Positions 32,985-47,757 of a DNA stretch of 64,000 nucleotides are shown piece by piece. Numbering within the stretch: position 1 is the stretch's first letter; every line of letters begins with the position of its first letter. Made by a program: the position numbers and the translations under genes. The notes beneath the pieces are model-generated. The model ran no database searches. It had not been told where the DNA came from and worked only from the letters and a program-made list of their open reading frames with translations. Where the stretch lies: positions 107,947,587 through 108,011,586 of the forward strand of contig CM043966.1 of the NCBI GenBank assembly GCA_014529385.2, in the 5' to 3' direction. Source of the DNA: Adiantum capillus-veneris. Lineage: Eukaryota; Streptophyta; Polypodiopsida; Polypodiales; Pteridaceae.

Positions 32985-34982
32985 TTTACCCCAGTAGTCA
33001 GCAAATTGCCTGGAAGTGAAACCCAATATTCTTCACATTTCTAGAATGCTAACGGATTCTCACTAGTTTGTTGTGTCAGTAATGTGTTGATTTCTTCTAG
33101 TTCCTCAGAATATTTAGCTTTCTCCGATGCAAACCAAATATTGAACCTTTCTTTCTTGTGAGGATTAGGAAGAGTGGGGATCATTCCCCCAAGAAGAAGA
33201 TCGCCTCTTAATTTAGTGATTCTGAACCTGAAATCATATAGACAAATCAAGTAGAATAGTAAATGGAGTCACCTGTGAGATCAAAACTACTCCCAAGGTA
33301 AGATGAGTGATTTGAAACTTGGCTTGTCCAAGTGCAATTTTGCATAAAACCACCTTTTGAATTTTTCCTCTAGTATTATTGCATAGGACCCAGTTATGCC
33401 AGAGGGTAAATACTGAATAAATTGTGGTGGTACTAAAACTTGGTTAATGTAAGACATTACTGAACCAGAGTCCCAAAGAGCATCAACATGAAATGACTAT
33501 GTCTGAGGGAATTTAATCCATACTTCTGAATAGAATGCTCTGTTGAATTTAGAATCAAAATAAATGAGATCACAAGCATTCAAAGTGCAATCAGGTACCC
33601 ATTGCTCCATGAGTTCATTGGCTACTTGTTGCAAAGTTGCTATGTCTAAAATATGATTGGCCAATGCATAGGTATGATCAATTGTGGACTCAATAGCAGC
33701 GAGTTGGGTTTCTACTACTTTCATGAGTTGCAAGAATTCTTCACAACACACATGCACTTGCTGGATAGCCTCCATAATAGCCCTATCATTTTTGCTACAT
33801 ACCTAAATGTATTCCACATCTTGTTCACATGGATGTCGTCTAGAAGTAGAAGCTTCTTTAGCTATAGCTAGTTTTGTAGGTTGATCTGTTTTAGTCGGGT
33901 GACTGTGAGTAGCAGCTCCTTGATACATTCTTTGCTTCCATTCTTGTTGCTTGACAATTTTTGAGGTTTGCTCAACCATGCTTCTGAACAGAGGTAATGG
34001 TTGGTAGTTCTGTTGTTATTTTCTCGATAGATTCATCTTTAGAGATTGTGACTCTTTCTTCCATGTTTCTACTTCATCAGTAGTATTGGTAGTTGACCCA
34101 TCTTCAATAGAAGATTCATATCGCTTTTGACTGGGAAAAGCATAGGGTTTTCTTACCGTATAGAACATCTTTATAGAACTATCATCAGAGAAAACTAGTT
34201 CTTCTGGGGGAGTAGATTCTAAAGAAGAGTCTTCAGAAGAAGTGTTAGTATCGTCAAAATCATACTGAGTGTACTGTTGAATGGGAAAATCGTTTTTCTG
34301 GAGAACGTTGCAATAAACTACATCAAACTCATATCTGTCCTTTAAAACAACATTGCCAAATTTCCTTTTTCTCTTAGGGCAATTTGGGGCAACACAACCA
34401 GGTTTATTGCAGATATAGCATTTTACCTACTGCCATTCTTCCTTGCTCAGCTTACTCTTTCTTTTGACCACCTTGAAACACTTGCCATACTTTTTCTTTG
34501 ATGTTTGACTTTACAATGGCACTCTTCATACTATTTGCTCCAAATTGTTGGGCTTTGGTTTCTTCGGTAAAAAAGCTGGAATTGAATCCCTTCACTTGCT
34601 TCATATCTCTTTTCAACTACAGTTGAGCACATTCCAAATCTGTGACCTCATTAATAAATGAGTTAATCTGGGCAATTTAGATATTTTTATCCAAATGTAG
34701 CCCTGTAACCCTAATTCTTTCCTTTATAAGTTTTGCAAAGGATTCCGGAATAGAATTAACATAGTATTGCTTGTACTCAGTTTTGAAATATCCTCAAGGG
34801 AATTGATACATGGGTTGAGTCATGTGCTGTTGATATTTCTTTACCTGAGTCAGGTCACAAAGCTTGCTTCTGAAGAAGGCTTCTCTGTTGCAATCCTGAA
34901 TCTTTCTACTAGACCCTAAAACCTGCATTACAAGGGTAGCAAAGAAGAATGATATGACATTATCAAATTTTTCTCTGCCCTC
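32985..34982 (-). pseudogene. EPRV copy G, knuckle, protease and RT linker part
   Basis: This continues copy G upstream of the LTR element. On the minus strand it has the basic region with a knuckle in which His has become Cys (about 34420), the acidic linker, a protease that keeps DSGS at about 33470, and the linker (33250-33041). Open pieces are short. The right edge is the MITE at 34983. Confidence 0.82.
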
Positions 34983-35226
34983 GGGGGGTTCACTATGTGT
35001 AAAACTACCATATCACGTGCGTTCAAGACATGTTTGTAAAACCCCTTATCTGTGAATTTTGTTAAGAATATAATGTACCCTTTTCTTTTAAATCTGTAAG
35101 TATTTTAAAAAATTTGAAAAAATAATACCCTTCTATATATATATTTCTGTAAGTTTCAAGAACTTTAAATACCATCATGTTGAACTCACATGATAGGTTA
35201 CATTTTTATTAGGTGACCTACCCGGG
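34983..35226. mobile_element. 244-bp MITE in EPRV copy G capsid
   Basis: The capsid sequence is interrupted by 244 bp absent from copies A and E. The flanks TCTCTGCCCTC (34972-34982) and TCTCTGCCTTC (35227-35237) form an 11-bp target duplication with one mismatch. The ends are imperfect inverted repeats of about 40 bp starting GGGTTCAC and, from the other end, GGGTAGGTCAC. The duplication length fits Mutator-type MITEs better than hAT (8 bp). No coding capacity. Confidence 0.75.
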
Positions 35227-37087
35227 TCTCTGCCTTCATACCCTCCTTGCATAATATAGGTCTTACTCTCCACACTGAGATCATCCCACCATGCTCTCAA
35301 CATTCCTTGAAATCCAGAAACAATCATAGAAACAAATTGGCACTGAGTTAGGTCTTTATACAGGATCCCATAATGTGCATAATTATAAATAAATTCAAAC
35401 ACCTTCCATATCTCTTACTGGGTAAGACCATGTATGTCCAATATGGTCATATCTCCAATTTTGCTTGCCCCTGTTAAATTGGTAGACAATGATGCTAAGG
35501 ATTCAACCTTCATTTTCCCTGATTCTTTACTCACAGGATTCATGATCCTAACCTCATCTTCAGTGCTGATGTCGGAGTCTTCGTTAGAGGATGCTATCAG
35601 ATTAGGGAATATTTGTGGTAGGAAGACATCCAATTCATCCATTTCCATTTCTTCATACTCAACACATGTTCATCTTTGAAAAACAATCCAATCTCTATCC
35701 TCTAGCAAGATATTGCGTACCTCTTCTCCAAGATGGTGTCTTTCTAACCAGGTTTGGACTTGTGCATTTACCCCCCCACCGGAGATGAGGATCAAAGCCA
35801 TCAGCGATATCTTCATTAAGAAAGGGAGACAAATTTGATGACCGGCTCATGCAGTATTGCCAAAAACATCGTAGGAAATGTTTTGTCTTGACGGTTGTTG
35901 CCAAAAGTAAGGATAGGTGGTGGTTGTATCTTTGATTCAATAGGGAACACCTGTCGGGTCAATGCCACAGGAGTCGTGAGAGTTGTCAATTTAGATAGTA
36001 CGTGATATTCTAGTACAACCAATTCATTGATAGCATTGGTATGCCAATTTGATGATGCTTCCAATGGTTGTAATTGAATATTAGGAGAAGGAAGGATGTA
36101 GGGTTGATTGATGGACAAATCTTTGTCGTTAAGGCATCTTTGGTAAGACAATCAATCCCATTGATAACAAAATCAATAGCTATTATGTGATTACACAATT
36201 TGAATATGAATAGGCCTTCAAAATCTTTATAGGTTTCAGAGTGGATACATATCACCTTAGGGCAAGCTTTACTAGTAGAGGAGGAAGAACTAGTTGATGT
36301 CGGACCATACTGTGGGGGTGTCAGAACTGAAGCGAGTTCCTTTCTAGACTTTGATTTTCCTAGAATGTTGTACTGGTCTGTTGAGCCTAATCTTTCAATC
36401 TTGATTGGCTCAAGATGTTGAACTTCATTCATAAGTGTTATGGAGATATTGAATTGCCACTCATCAGGAAATTGAACTTCCTGCCATTCCACCATCTCTG
36501 GTAGAATTCCCAAAGTTGTCTCACCAACTTTCATTACTATATTTTGTCCCTTAGATAATTCCCGATCCCTCAAATACCCAGAGTTATACACAAAAAGCAC
36601 ACAGGTATTTATGGTCCAAGTGGATTATGTGATCATCATGGTCACTGTCCTTGATTGTTGTCAATTTACCATGTGCCTCATGATACAGAGTATTGGCAGA
36701 TAGTTAAATTTTTTTATTATGCTTGTATATTTGAGAAGTAGGTACCTTTGGTAAACTCGATCGTCCTTGAGGAGATTGTTCTTCAATTTCAATATTGTCT
36801 GTAAGAATATTTTTAAAGGATGAGAGAATCATTGCCATTGTTGATAAAATGTTTGTCAAAATAAATTTTGCTTTGGTAGTAACCGAGTGGCCAAGCGATA
36901 ATGGAGTCTTTTGAGAAAGCTATGAGTGTCTACGTCTTAATGGCACCTTGCTTGAGCAACTGCGACTAGATCAGCTTGAGTGGCTCCAATGAGTAAGCTT
37001 GAGCTTGAAAATTAGTTACTGTGGGATTAGCGAAATTCTTATAGAGCAAAGCCTTTGAAAACAAATGGTGATTATTGGCTCTCATAC
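35227..37087 (-). pseudogene. EPRV copy G, movement protein and capsid part
   Basis: On the minus strand this begins at about 37087, cut inside the primer site, then leader, movement protein start (about 36850), and the capsid pieces (36010-36600, 35816-36151, 35415-35648, 35175-35402). The central movement protein, including the LDTRH block, is deleted at about 36617. The 5' edge abuts TAAA/TA repeats. Confidence 0.8.
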
Positions 37088-37162
37088 ATAAATAAATAAA
37101 TAAATAAATAATTAAATATATATATGTATATGTATATATGTATATATATATATATTTATGTG

Positions 37163-37193
<31 letters not shown>

Positions 37194-37440
37194 ATGTATA
37201 TATATGTATGTGTATGTGCATTGGTTTTAAACAAAGGGTTGACATTGTATATATAAATAAATACAAATATAAATATATATATATATATATGTATATACAT
37301 ATGTCTATATATATGTGTATAATATATATATATATGTTTGTGTATGTGTGTCTAGATATATATATGTGTGTGTGTGTCTGTATAAATTTTAGAAATGCAT
37401 TTATGGTATCTAGAGATAAAATTACGCTTTATTTACCTTG
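37087..37440. repeat. (TAAA)n and (TA/TG)n microsatellites at the EPRV edge
   Basis: Seven or so TAAA units lead to interrupted TA/TG repeats. Known endogenous tungro-like viruses in rice are often found in AT dinucleotide repeats, so this could be the original integration context. The open frames here are artefacts. Confidence 0.85.
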
Positions 37441-37536
37441 ATATTTTTCTTTTTTGACAAAAAAATTGAAGTTGGCACCTAAGCATGCATGACGCGACCC
37501 TAGCAAGGAGACACTACCTACGGATGCTCCCTTGGA

Positions 37537-37645
37537 ATCCACTCATGAAGGAGAAGGTGTCCAAGTGGAAAATGTGGTTGGTGCTTTAACCTTTTAAAGT
37601 TATTTACTACGTTTGTAAGAATGTTTCAATTTACGCTAAGGTAAA
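37537..37645. repeat. Right-hand copy of the 108-bp flank
   Basis: Direct repeat of 3-110. Beyond it the sequence continues into AT-rich DNA and the (TA)n array. The bases before it (37440-37536) have no match in the window. Confidence 0.7.
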
Positions 37646-37683
37646 TTAGCGAAAGTAAACAATGAGCGGTAAAGTGTTAATAA

Positions 37684-38655
<972 letters not shown>

Positions 38656-39060
38656 GGTAAAACTATTACATGGGTGTTATAAATCTGCTAGCTCTTTCCC
38701 CAAGAGAGTGGTCTAGTATGGACAAACTATCCTCATACTCCCAAATTGCCCAGGCATCCAAAATCTTATTTGTCCCGCAACCCAATTGTGTTCTTATGCT
38801 ACAAGAGTAGTGTAGGTCCCAGAAGTAATGTTGAGCATGTTGAACTTGTTATCTATGCATGTCAGTATATGAATGAGTTGATGTTACCATTCATTTATAA
38901 TCCTACAGTACCAAAAGGTGTGTTTAAGAGTCTCTTTTTTTTTCTTACCTCTACAGCATTTGGCATGAGTGACCTTTATTTCTTTTAGGGTACATGCTAC
39001 CGGTAAAGATGAAGTTATCATCCTCCATAGAAAGACTTTAACTTTCATGTCAAGTGTTGT
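38656..39060. other. Unassigned AT-rich spacer
   Basis: A plus-strand open frame of 80 codons (38746-38988) exists but shows no recognisable domain, and it lies next to LINE debris. I see no supported feature. Confidence 0.4.
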
Positions 39061-42000
39061 GGTTCATATGTGGGATAATGTGTTACACCACCATTGACTA
39101 TCCTTTTGCATATTCCATCTAATATTGCATTTAGCCATGGTATTGTTTCTTTTCCTAAGATGTACATAGAGGTTCGTGTTTTTGCATTCCACCAATTTAT
39201 AGAAGTATGAGGAAGAGCCCAATCTGTGAATCAATCTACCAAATTCTTCATAATTGAAGATAAAGCTGTAACTCAAGATGTGGCCAAAGTGTTGTATGCA
39301 TGCTATTGCAATTTCAGGTCCAGTTTGCAAGAATTTTCCATTTACATTAACTTGAGCTGCTAATTCATGACATCGCTTTTGAGAAATCTTTTTAAAGAAT
39401 CTCTTTGTCATACAAGATGTATCCTACAACTCTAATCTACAAACAAGGAATCTTGCCTCAGTTGTGTCATTTGTTGAAATTTTAAAAATGTATTCCCAAT
39501 TCTTGTTCCTCAATAGCATTCAATTTCTTAACATTTCCAATGTCCCTTAGTTTGGACACAATAGTTTGGGCATCATATATCGTCTTTTGACTTTGTTGTG
39601 CAAAGAACATCCATAGTTCTGCATGACATGTTGCATTTCTAATGTAAAGTTTATCCATTTTTTTACATTTTCCTCATGCAGTATGTGATTTCACATAATC
39701 AATGATATTACAGACACAACATTGGAACAACCCACGTGATATAATCGTATTGTTAATCATTAATGGTCTTTGAATTTTCATGTCTTACATTGCTATTTTC
39801 CAATCATAGCGTGATTGAGATAACATAATAGCCAATGAACTGAAATATGCATTGCATTACGTAGTTGAATATCACATATAGGTGGTAACCAATTCAGGCC
39901 CATCGCATAGATTCTATCCAGTCGAGACTATGAGATGCCGAATGAAATTTATATCATGTATCCAATCCTCCCTTGCAATGTAGCCACATGTCTTGAAGAT
40001 TCAAGTATTGAGTTACATTGTCATAATAATTAATATCTAGTTCTCCTAAATGATTTTCTCATGTTAAACTGATCATTTAATATGGGGAAGTGCCTGGGGA
40101 GAAAAAGCTAGAACATTGGTTAAACTAACAGACCGGCTATAATAGGGATCCAAAGGAGGGAAAATAGGGATCCAAAGGGGGGGGGGGATTTGCAAAAGAG
40201 CTATGTGAAACAATGGGATCCAAAGACCTTAGGGTTCAGCCCATTAAGGCTTCCAAAATGCTAAGGTTCCAAAATTCAAAGGTTGTGTCCAGTGGTCAAA
40301 AGCTTAGGAAATTGGATGCTTTAAGTGTGTCCCAAAAAGTGTTCACAACTCCTACATAGGAAGGGGAGAGCCCAAGAAGTAGGGGAAGAGAGAGAAACAC
40401 ACACACACACACACATGACCAATGCTTAATTTCTCTCTGGTTTTGAAGTATTGGTCATGCTATCTAACTAGGTGTTATGCTTTTTGTTGCTCTCTCCACC
40501 CAAGCCCTCATGTTATGCTCATTACGAACATATTCTAATGGAATGCTCACTATATTCATGCTAACTTCTGCTACACACAAGTTTCTATGCCATTAAATGT
40601 TACATGCATTGTTCCACTCATTTCTTTCAGCTGCAATTAAGACACTAGAACTAGTTGTAGAGTCTGAGGCATTCTCTAGCATATTGTAATCCCCACATAT
40701 AAAGACATCCGATACATCAATGGTTCTCATCCATCTCCATAATTTACATCTGTCTTTGGAGTTATTTTCCCCTTATACATTCCCGATAGAGATGATGTTT
40801 GAATCAAATAAGAAAGAGATAAGTAAACCTCTTCCCAAATCATGGTTTAGAGAAACCTTGGGTTGAAGAGAATCCTTTACTATAGTCCATGTGCCAGAGT
40901 TTCCTTGTGCTATCCCTCCATAAAAGAGAGTGTATTAATGGAAATGTCCCACAGTTTGAGCTTTTATGTGAAGCTTGTGCTCTTATATACATACAACATC
41001 TAGGTCCTTCTCCAGAATCCATTTCCAAAGTGTTTTCAATTTGTTGGGACTATGTAGTCCCTTTGCATTAAGAGATGCATTCTTCATGTTAGATGAGTAC
41101 TCGGGACCCTCTCACTCTACTCATTAGACTCTTCTGATTCATTCATGACAACCTCAAAATTGACCGTGTTTGTATCTTCGTTTGGGTCGGGGTCTTGTGA
41201 AAGTACAACATAGTTATTGTAATTTGAGTATCCAAAGGAAAAGAAGTACCTAGTTTGGGGTTTTGTGATAAACCTTTGATAGGATGCGGAAGTGAAACAC
41301 TCAGGATTGATAGCCCACTTTCCTTTATCATTCAACTTGGAGGAGGTGGGGTTTGTCAAGGTAGGAGGCTGATTTTGGTTAAAGGTATTAGATGGAGTTT
41401 TTGCAGTGGGACTGTACATAGAAGTTTTTCTTTAGTTCTTAGGATTATTGAGAGGCATTATAGATGATGGCGATGTGGTATGAGGCTTCTTAACTTTGCC
41501 AAAGATCTTCTCAGAGGGTACCAAAGTTTTGTTGCCAGGGTAGCTGGGTATGAGAATAATGCCTGCCTCAGTAAGAGGATACCAAAATTTTTCTCCTAGG
41601 GTAGATAGATATGAGAACAATGTCTGCCTCAGTAAGAGTCCGTCAATTCTTGAAGAAGTGCCCGATTTTTCCACAATGGAAACATGCTCTTGTGAGAGAT
41701 CCCCATTTCAAGTATATCACAATTCTCCCTACCCCTGCATCTATATTCTAGAATTGTTGGGAAATTTTCATCTATTTTCTACATAATGCATACCTTGTTC
41801 CTATTGGGAGATTATATGGAAGGGAAGAAAATTACACTCCCAAGAGATTATGTAATCTCATTAATGCTTCCCCACAAGAATGATGGTAGGTCATAAAGCT
41901 CATACCAGGAAATTTGTCAAACGTTCCTCTTTAATGAGTTTTATTGGTTTCCAAGGGAAAACAAGGACTACCTTTTGATGAAGAAGAATAGTTGGAATGC

Positions 42001-42480
42001 TTAGAAATGTATCTTGGTCCTCCTTGATGAAAAAAATAACCTAATACAGTCCTTGCCCTACATAGAATATTTTGTCAATGGTATAGCAGTGAAATTCTGC
42101 ATCAATAGCATGTGCAATATCTGTGATAGCTGGCAATCAGCTACTTACGTAATAGAAAACAAGCCCTTTGGAGCGGAATACACTCATGTGATTCCAAGAT
42201 ATTTGGGGTACAATTTGCACAACCCTATCACCTTTTACTATAGGTTCTTTTATAAAATAATCATCTAGAACTAATTTGAGTACCTGTTCATCATACAGTT
42301 GGATTTTGAGTGCATCAAGGCCCTTGAGTAGAGGACTTGTTGCTTCATGTTCTAGGACCTTAATTCTCTAAGGAGCTTCTCGTTGCCATAAGGAGAGAGG
42401 GAGATGTTGCATGAGTGGAAGGTGTTGTACCTTGGTGATAGCTTCAAAGAATGCGCACTCTGCTAAGGCCTCGTCTAGAA
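39060..42480 (-). mobile_element. Decayed L1-like LINE (ORF1 and endonuclease remnants)
   Basis: On the minus strand, ORF1 remnants come first (about 42480-41110). They include a DUF4283-like part with 'LYDLPSFLWG' (about 41890) and a knuckle 'CFHCGKIGHF' (about 41687-41656). The endonuclease follows: 'NAKGLHSPNKLKTLWKWI' at about 41070 and the catalytic block ICGDYNM (GDFN in the family) at 40700-40680. A linker piece (39411-39064) precedes where reverse transcriptase should be; RT itself is absent. Stops and frameshifts are frequent. Confidence 0.75.
40150..40420. repeat. Short GGATCCAAAGG repeats, poly-G and (AC)n in the LINE remnant
   Basis: AGGGATCCAAAGG-type units occur three times close together with an 11-G run, and an (AC) run follows at about 40397. 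This appears to be local low-complexity expansion inside decayed LINE sequence. Confidence 0.5.
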
Positions 42481-42514
42481 TTATCACGGTGCTATTTTTG
42501 TTCCGCTTCCATCA

Positions 42515-42662
<148 letters not shown>

Positions 42663-43446
42663 TATATGCATTATGGTCTCTATAGACATGACTACTACAA
42701 GTATTAATCTTAGGGTATGCTCTTTGGGAATATCATATATTTCGATGAGAGATGGTTCATAAAAATGTTTAAGAATCCCTAGGTATATGGTTAGCATGAT
42801 GACTATGGTATGTGTCTCTGCATTTACTCTGCTTATCATCTGGATATGGCTTCTGTCCACTCTAACTTGGTCCTCTTCTCTTAGGAATAAGTCATACTAA
42901 ATATATTGTTTCTTATGAGGATGTTCCCTTAAGTTAAGATTGATGATTGTGGTGCAGTGTTGTTCAAAAGACATTGCTTTTGGCACTGGTAATACTGGGT
43001 ATGCATTTTTTAAGGCATTTTGTTGACTATTTTCAGACCACATAGTCTAGAGGGTATGACTTGAGTTACAAAAGTTAAGGTTTATCATTTGGGATCAATA
43101 CTAACAATTGGTATACACTTATGTGTCATTGGATGCATTGCTCTGGGTAATCTGACAGTGCTATTAAATGAGGGTAATGTGACAATGCTTTTAGAGGATA
43201 TCATTTTTATGATATGGAAAAGGTTTGATTATAATAAATATAATGATTTCCATACATAGCATGGGGCTATCTAAACAGAGCAGATGGCTTGATGCATTTT
43301 TGGTTGGTTGGACCCTATGGAAAAGCTATTTTTATGGATTCAGCACGATTCATTTTCTTGAGCCAAGCATTCTAAGGTTTTATTACATGATGATGGATTT
43401 ACCAATAAGGATGAATTGAAATGGATATAGCATTCTCTCTGTGTGT

Positions 43447-43503
<57 letters not shown>

Positions 43504-44150
43504 ATACGTGACTACATAATGTGGGGTCACTCCCTCACACTCCTAAGAAATTGAAAATACACAATTTTCATGCTTATTAGAATGTAGGTAATATATTGTA
43601 TTCAAATGGCTCACCACTATGTCATGCATGATTCACCACGTTGGTCGACATCTATGACACATGGATGAGCTCGTTGACACCTCTAATATACATTTAAACT
43701 GACATATTTGTTTGGTCTATTATATGGATGCAGGTAACAAGGATCTCCTTACCAGCTATGCTGTTTTCTTAGTATGATTATAGTGCAGTTGAACTATGCT
43801 TCTCTAATGTGTAATTTGGCTTCTATGCTTTACCTATATTGAGGTTCTCTCGTGTCAGTGATGGCTTCATTGATGAGAAGAGTAGTTGAACTCTGACTAC
43901 TCCTTTATAGGTATACTGACCAATATGTATTTCTAATGGGGTATGCATATATTTTCTTTATCATTCTCGACTTGGGTGTATCTATTTTTGGATAAAGGTT
44001 TCACACATAGTTTTATACACATTGTATTCAATGGGAAATGTCCCGATCATTTGTAACTCTTGAATAATTTCAATGAAATTATTTTTGAGTTAGTACCTTT
44101 ACTTGTCGGCCTATTTGATTTTGTGACTTGTCACCTCTATTGTTTAAATA
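42663..44150. other. Unassigned region with a (CT)n microsatellite
   Basis: No open frame here resembles a known protein; the longest (43225-43419) is 64 codons. A (GT)/(CT) microsatellite occupies 43436-43502. I see no transposon ends or RNA gene. Confidence 0.5.
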
Positions 44151-44157
44151 ATACAAG

Positions 44158-44588
44158 AACACACACAGACACACACACACACACACACATAAATATGTAT
44201 ATGTATGTATATGTATTGTATAATATATATAGATATGTATATGTATATGTATCTATATATATCTATATGTATATGTATATGTATCTATATATATACATAT
44301 ACTATATATATATGTATACATAATATATTATATATATATATATATAATATTAATATATATATATATATATATTATATGCATGTATGTATGTATATGTATA
44401 TATATAGATATATATATATATATATTTATATATTATATTATATATATATATAATACATATGTATACACACACACACATATATATAATATACATATACACA
44501 CATAAATGCATACACACATACGTACATATATGTATGTGTATGCATTTATGTGTGTATATGTATATATATGTGTGTATACATATGTATG

Positions 44589-44646
<58 letters not shown>

Positions 44647-44657
44647 ATATATATATA

Positions 44658-44756
<99 letters not shown>

Positions 44757-44828
44757 TCTCTCTCTCTCTGGCAGGAGAGAGATTCAGGGAGGGATGGCAT
44801 GCTGATGGCGATGCTTGGCATGCAACAG

Positions 44829-44865
<37 letters not shown>

Positions 44866-44930
44866 GAGGAGAGAGGAGAGGAGAGGGGAGGAGAGAGAGA
44901 GGGGGGGGGGGGGGGGGGGGGGATGAGTGT
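44158..44930. repeat. (CA)n, (TA)n, (GA)n and poly-G compound microsatellite
   Basis: A (CA) run leads into 550 bp of TA/TG repeats, then GA repeats from about 44830 and a run of more than 20 G at about 44901. The 242-codon minus-strand frame over this block is an artefact. The G run could complicate assembly. Confidence 0.93.
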
Positions 44931-45989
44931 TTGCATGGCAGAGAGAGAATGACTTATATATATATAACACCATTGAACTTTGTAGAAATTGCATTGGTTT
45001 TAAGGGGTCATGGAGGTAGCCAGGGTTTGCAGTAATGTCTGAGGCGGTAGTGGAATGAACAAAAGAAAGTAGTGTCAATACGATTTTGTAAGGTTTCCAG
45101 TTTTTGAAACCTTAAAGATTGTATAAAGCTTAATCAAACTGATATGATTATTGAAAAAGCAATGTAGAATTGTCCGACCGTGGCAAATATTGGTATTTTT
45201 GGAATCTTAAGCACAACAAACCCCGGGCTGGAAATTTTCAAAACAGAATTCTGATAGAATCTGGAAAAGTTACGGACTCTGAAAGGTTACACAATGAATT
45301 TAATTAGTTAAGTGAAATTGAATGGTTTCAGTAATTATTACTGCTAAAGACTTTTTATCCTAAGGTTCTAGAAATTGCTGATATTTCCAAAATTAATCAT
45401 TAAAAGTCAACAAACTAATAGAAAATCGATTCTGTGTATCTGGGGGATTGTGTGGGATAATGATGAACTTTCCCAGACTAGATTTAGCAGCAAGGAGCGT
45501 TTTTGGAGTTGTAGGGCTGCTAGGGATGCAAGTTACTGCCATTTTCTAGCCTGTGAGTGCCTAGAAACCTATAAATATGACCCTTGCTTCACAATTTCAG
45601 ACAGACTCGAAGCCTTGGCACATTCTCTCTCATCTAGAGAGACCTCTACATAGAAATCACTAGAGATCAAGCTCTAGTTGGTTAATTAAACAGTAATTAG
45701 CCTTAATCTTTCTTAATTAACAAAGATAGGTTAACCTATTTACAATTTTCTTAATTAATTGAAGATTAATCCTATGTATACTCAAAAATCCGCTCTTAAA
45801 TAAATATTATCTACTGATTATTGTGATTAAGCTTAGGGATACCAAGCTAATTAATTATTATATCATATTAGGGCTGAAATTATCCATTTTAATCATAAAT
45901 TGATAGCAATTTTATTAATTAAGTTTAGATTAAGATGAGATAATTATGCTAGGAAAATTATCTTGTAATTTTCAAAGTAATTTTCATAA
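44931..45989 (+). promoter_or_regulatory. AT-rich region with a TATA box upstream of a gag-like start
   Basis: CCTATAAATATG at about 45569 is a good TATA box, with a CTCTCTCATCTAGAGAG palindrome about 60 bases downstream. There is no conserved protein frame. It may be the LTR or leader of a retrotransposon whose coding region starts at 47758, but no LTR ends or primer site could be defined. Confidence 0.4.
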
Positions 45990-47060
45990 TTAATTAAGAA
46001 AGAAAAGTAAAGGGGAAAATAATCAAACTAATCCAAAATGCTTTGAGATATTTATCATAGGTAAATCACATCTTAGGGATTCTGTGATAATTATCTTAAC
46101 CTGAGATAATTAGTTTACCTAATTATCTTAGCAGAATTACACTATTTTTAGGAGAAATTAAAAGAGGACAAATTGATCCAAAAGGCTTTGAGATAATTAT
46201 CAAAGGTAAATCACATCTTATGGAACCCATGATAATTATCTTAATCTCAAATAATTAGTTTAAGTAATTATCTCAGCATAATTATATTGTTTTAAGAAAA
46301 ATTAAAAAGAGAAAAATAGAAAATTTATTTAAAATGCTTTGAGATAATTATTAGAGGTAAATCACATCTTATAAAACCCATGATAATTATCTTAAACTCA
46401 GATAGTTAGTTTAACTAATTATCTCAACATAATTACATTGTTTTTAGGGGAAATTAAAAGGGGGAAAATAGCAAATTGATCCAAAATTCTTTGACATAAT
46501 TATCAGAGGAATAATACATCTTAGAAAATCTTTGATAATTATTTTAATCTCAGATAATTAGTTTAACTAATTATCTCAGTAGGAATACGTTGTTTTTAAG
46601 AAAAAATTAATGATAGAACATAATAAATTAAACTAAAAACCTTTGGGATAATTATTAGAGGTAAATGACATCTTAATAAACCCATGATAATTATCTTAAT
46701 TACAAAAAAGTAGTTTAGCTAATTATCTTAGTAGAAAAATACTATTTTTTGAGAGTAAAATAAAGCAGAAAATTAGTAAATCATGTGATATGATTACATA
46801 CTATTTATCAGAGTTAGACTACATGATAAAAAAGTCGTGATAATTATGTCTTGGTTGGAAACATAGTATAGATAGTTATCTAAGTCAAATTATACTAATT
46901 CTGGCTAAAATTTAAAGGGGGAAATTAGTAAATCATGTTATATGATTACATTCTATTGATCAAAGTTAGATTAGATATTAAAAGGGTGGTGATAATTATG
47001 TGAAGGTTAGAAAAATAGTATAGATATTTATTTAAGTCAAATTATACTAGCTTTAGTTGA
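45990..47060. repeat. About 150-bp degenerate tandem repeats
   Basis: Units containing CTTTGAGATAATTATCA followed by ...CATGATAATTATCTTAA... recur at about 46041, 46186, 46337, 46489 and 46640, with two more diverged units near 46785 and 46934. The TGATAATTATC core is itself an inverted repeat. Non-coding. Confidence 0.75.
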
Positions 47061-47236
47061 AAATTAAAGATGGAAATTATATAATTAAATGGAAAGGTCA
47101 AAAATATTCTTATTTACTTGTGATAATTATAACATAATTTATTAGTAAGTTTAGAAAATTATAATTGACTAAAAGTCCTATTTTTGGCCAAAGAGTAATT
47201 AAAATAAATAGACTTTGCGATCAAAAGTTTCTAGGA

Positions 47237-47541
47237 AAATTATGGTAAGTGTAAACTTGTCATATAAAGTTGAGGAAATAAAATCTTTGAGAGAAATTAA
47301 ATATAATAGATATTAAGCTCAAAATAAGCAAATTCCAAGCTTGAGATTCGATGGGAAAATTAGAAAAAAGATATAGAAAAAACTTATGGTATAGTAAATT
47401 ATGGTAAGTGTAAACTTGTCATATTAAGTTGAGGAAATAAAATCTTTGAGAGAAAATAAATATAATAAATATTAAGCTCAAAATAAGCAAATTCCAAGCT
47501 TGAGATTCGATGGGAAAATTAGAAAAAAGATATAGAAAATT
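47237..47541. repeat. 145-bp near-identical tandem duplication
   Basis: 47237-47382 and 47396-47541 match almost perfectly at an offset of 159 bp, in strong contrast to the diverged repeats just upstream. Non-coding, AT-rich. Confidence 0.85.
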
Positions 47542-47757
47542 ATAAGAAAAATAGGATAGCCGACAAAACCCTTGGGAAAGTTGTGGAAAAAATTATCATG
47601 CCTATTTTAGGAAAATATGAAATTACTAGGTCAAGAATTTACCAATTAAGACTACAAATTTAACCTAGATTTGGATAAAATTGGATACAAAGGTTAAGTC
47701 TAGCTTCCGAATAATTTACCTAATGATTAGAGGTTCTTTTTGTAAGGATAAGAACTT

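Noticed and set aside
38746-38988. 80-codon plus-strand open frame as a host gene
   Set aside because: No domain, no start context and no paralogue; it is next to decayed LINE sequence.
44350-45078. 242-codon minus-strand open frame
   Set aside because: It is composed of (TA)n, (GA)n and poly-G translations.
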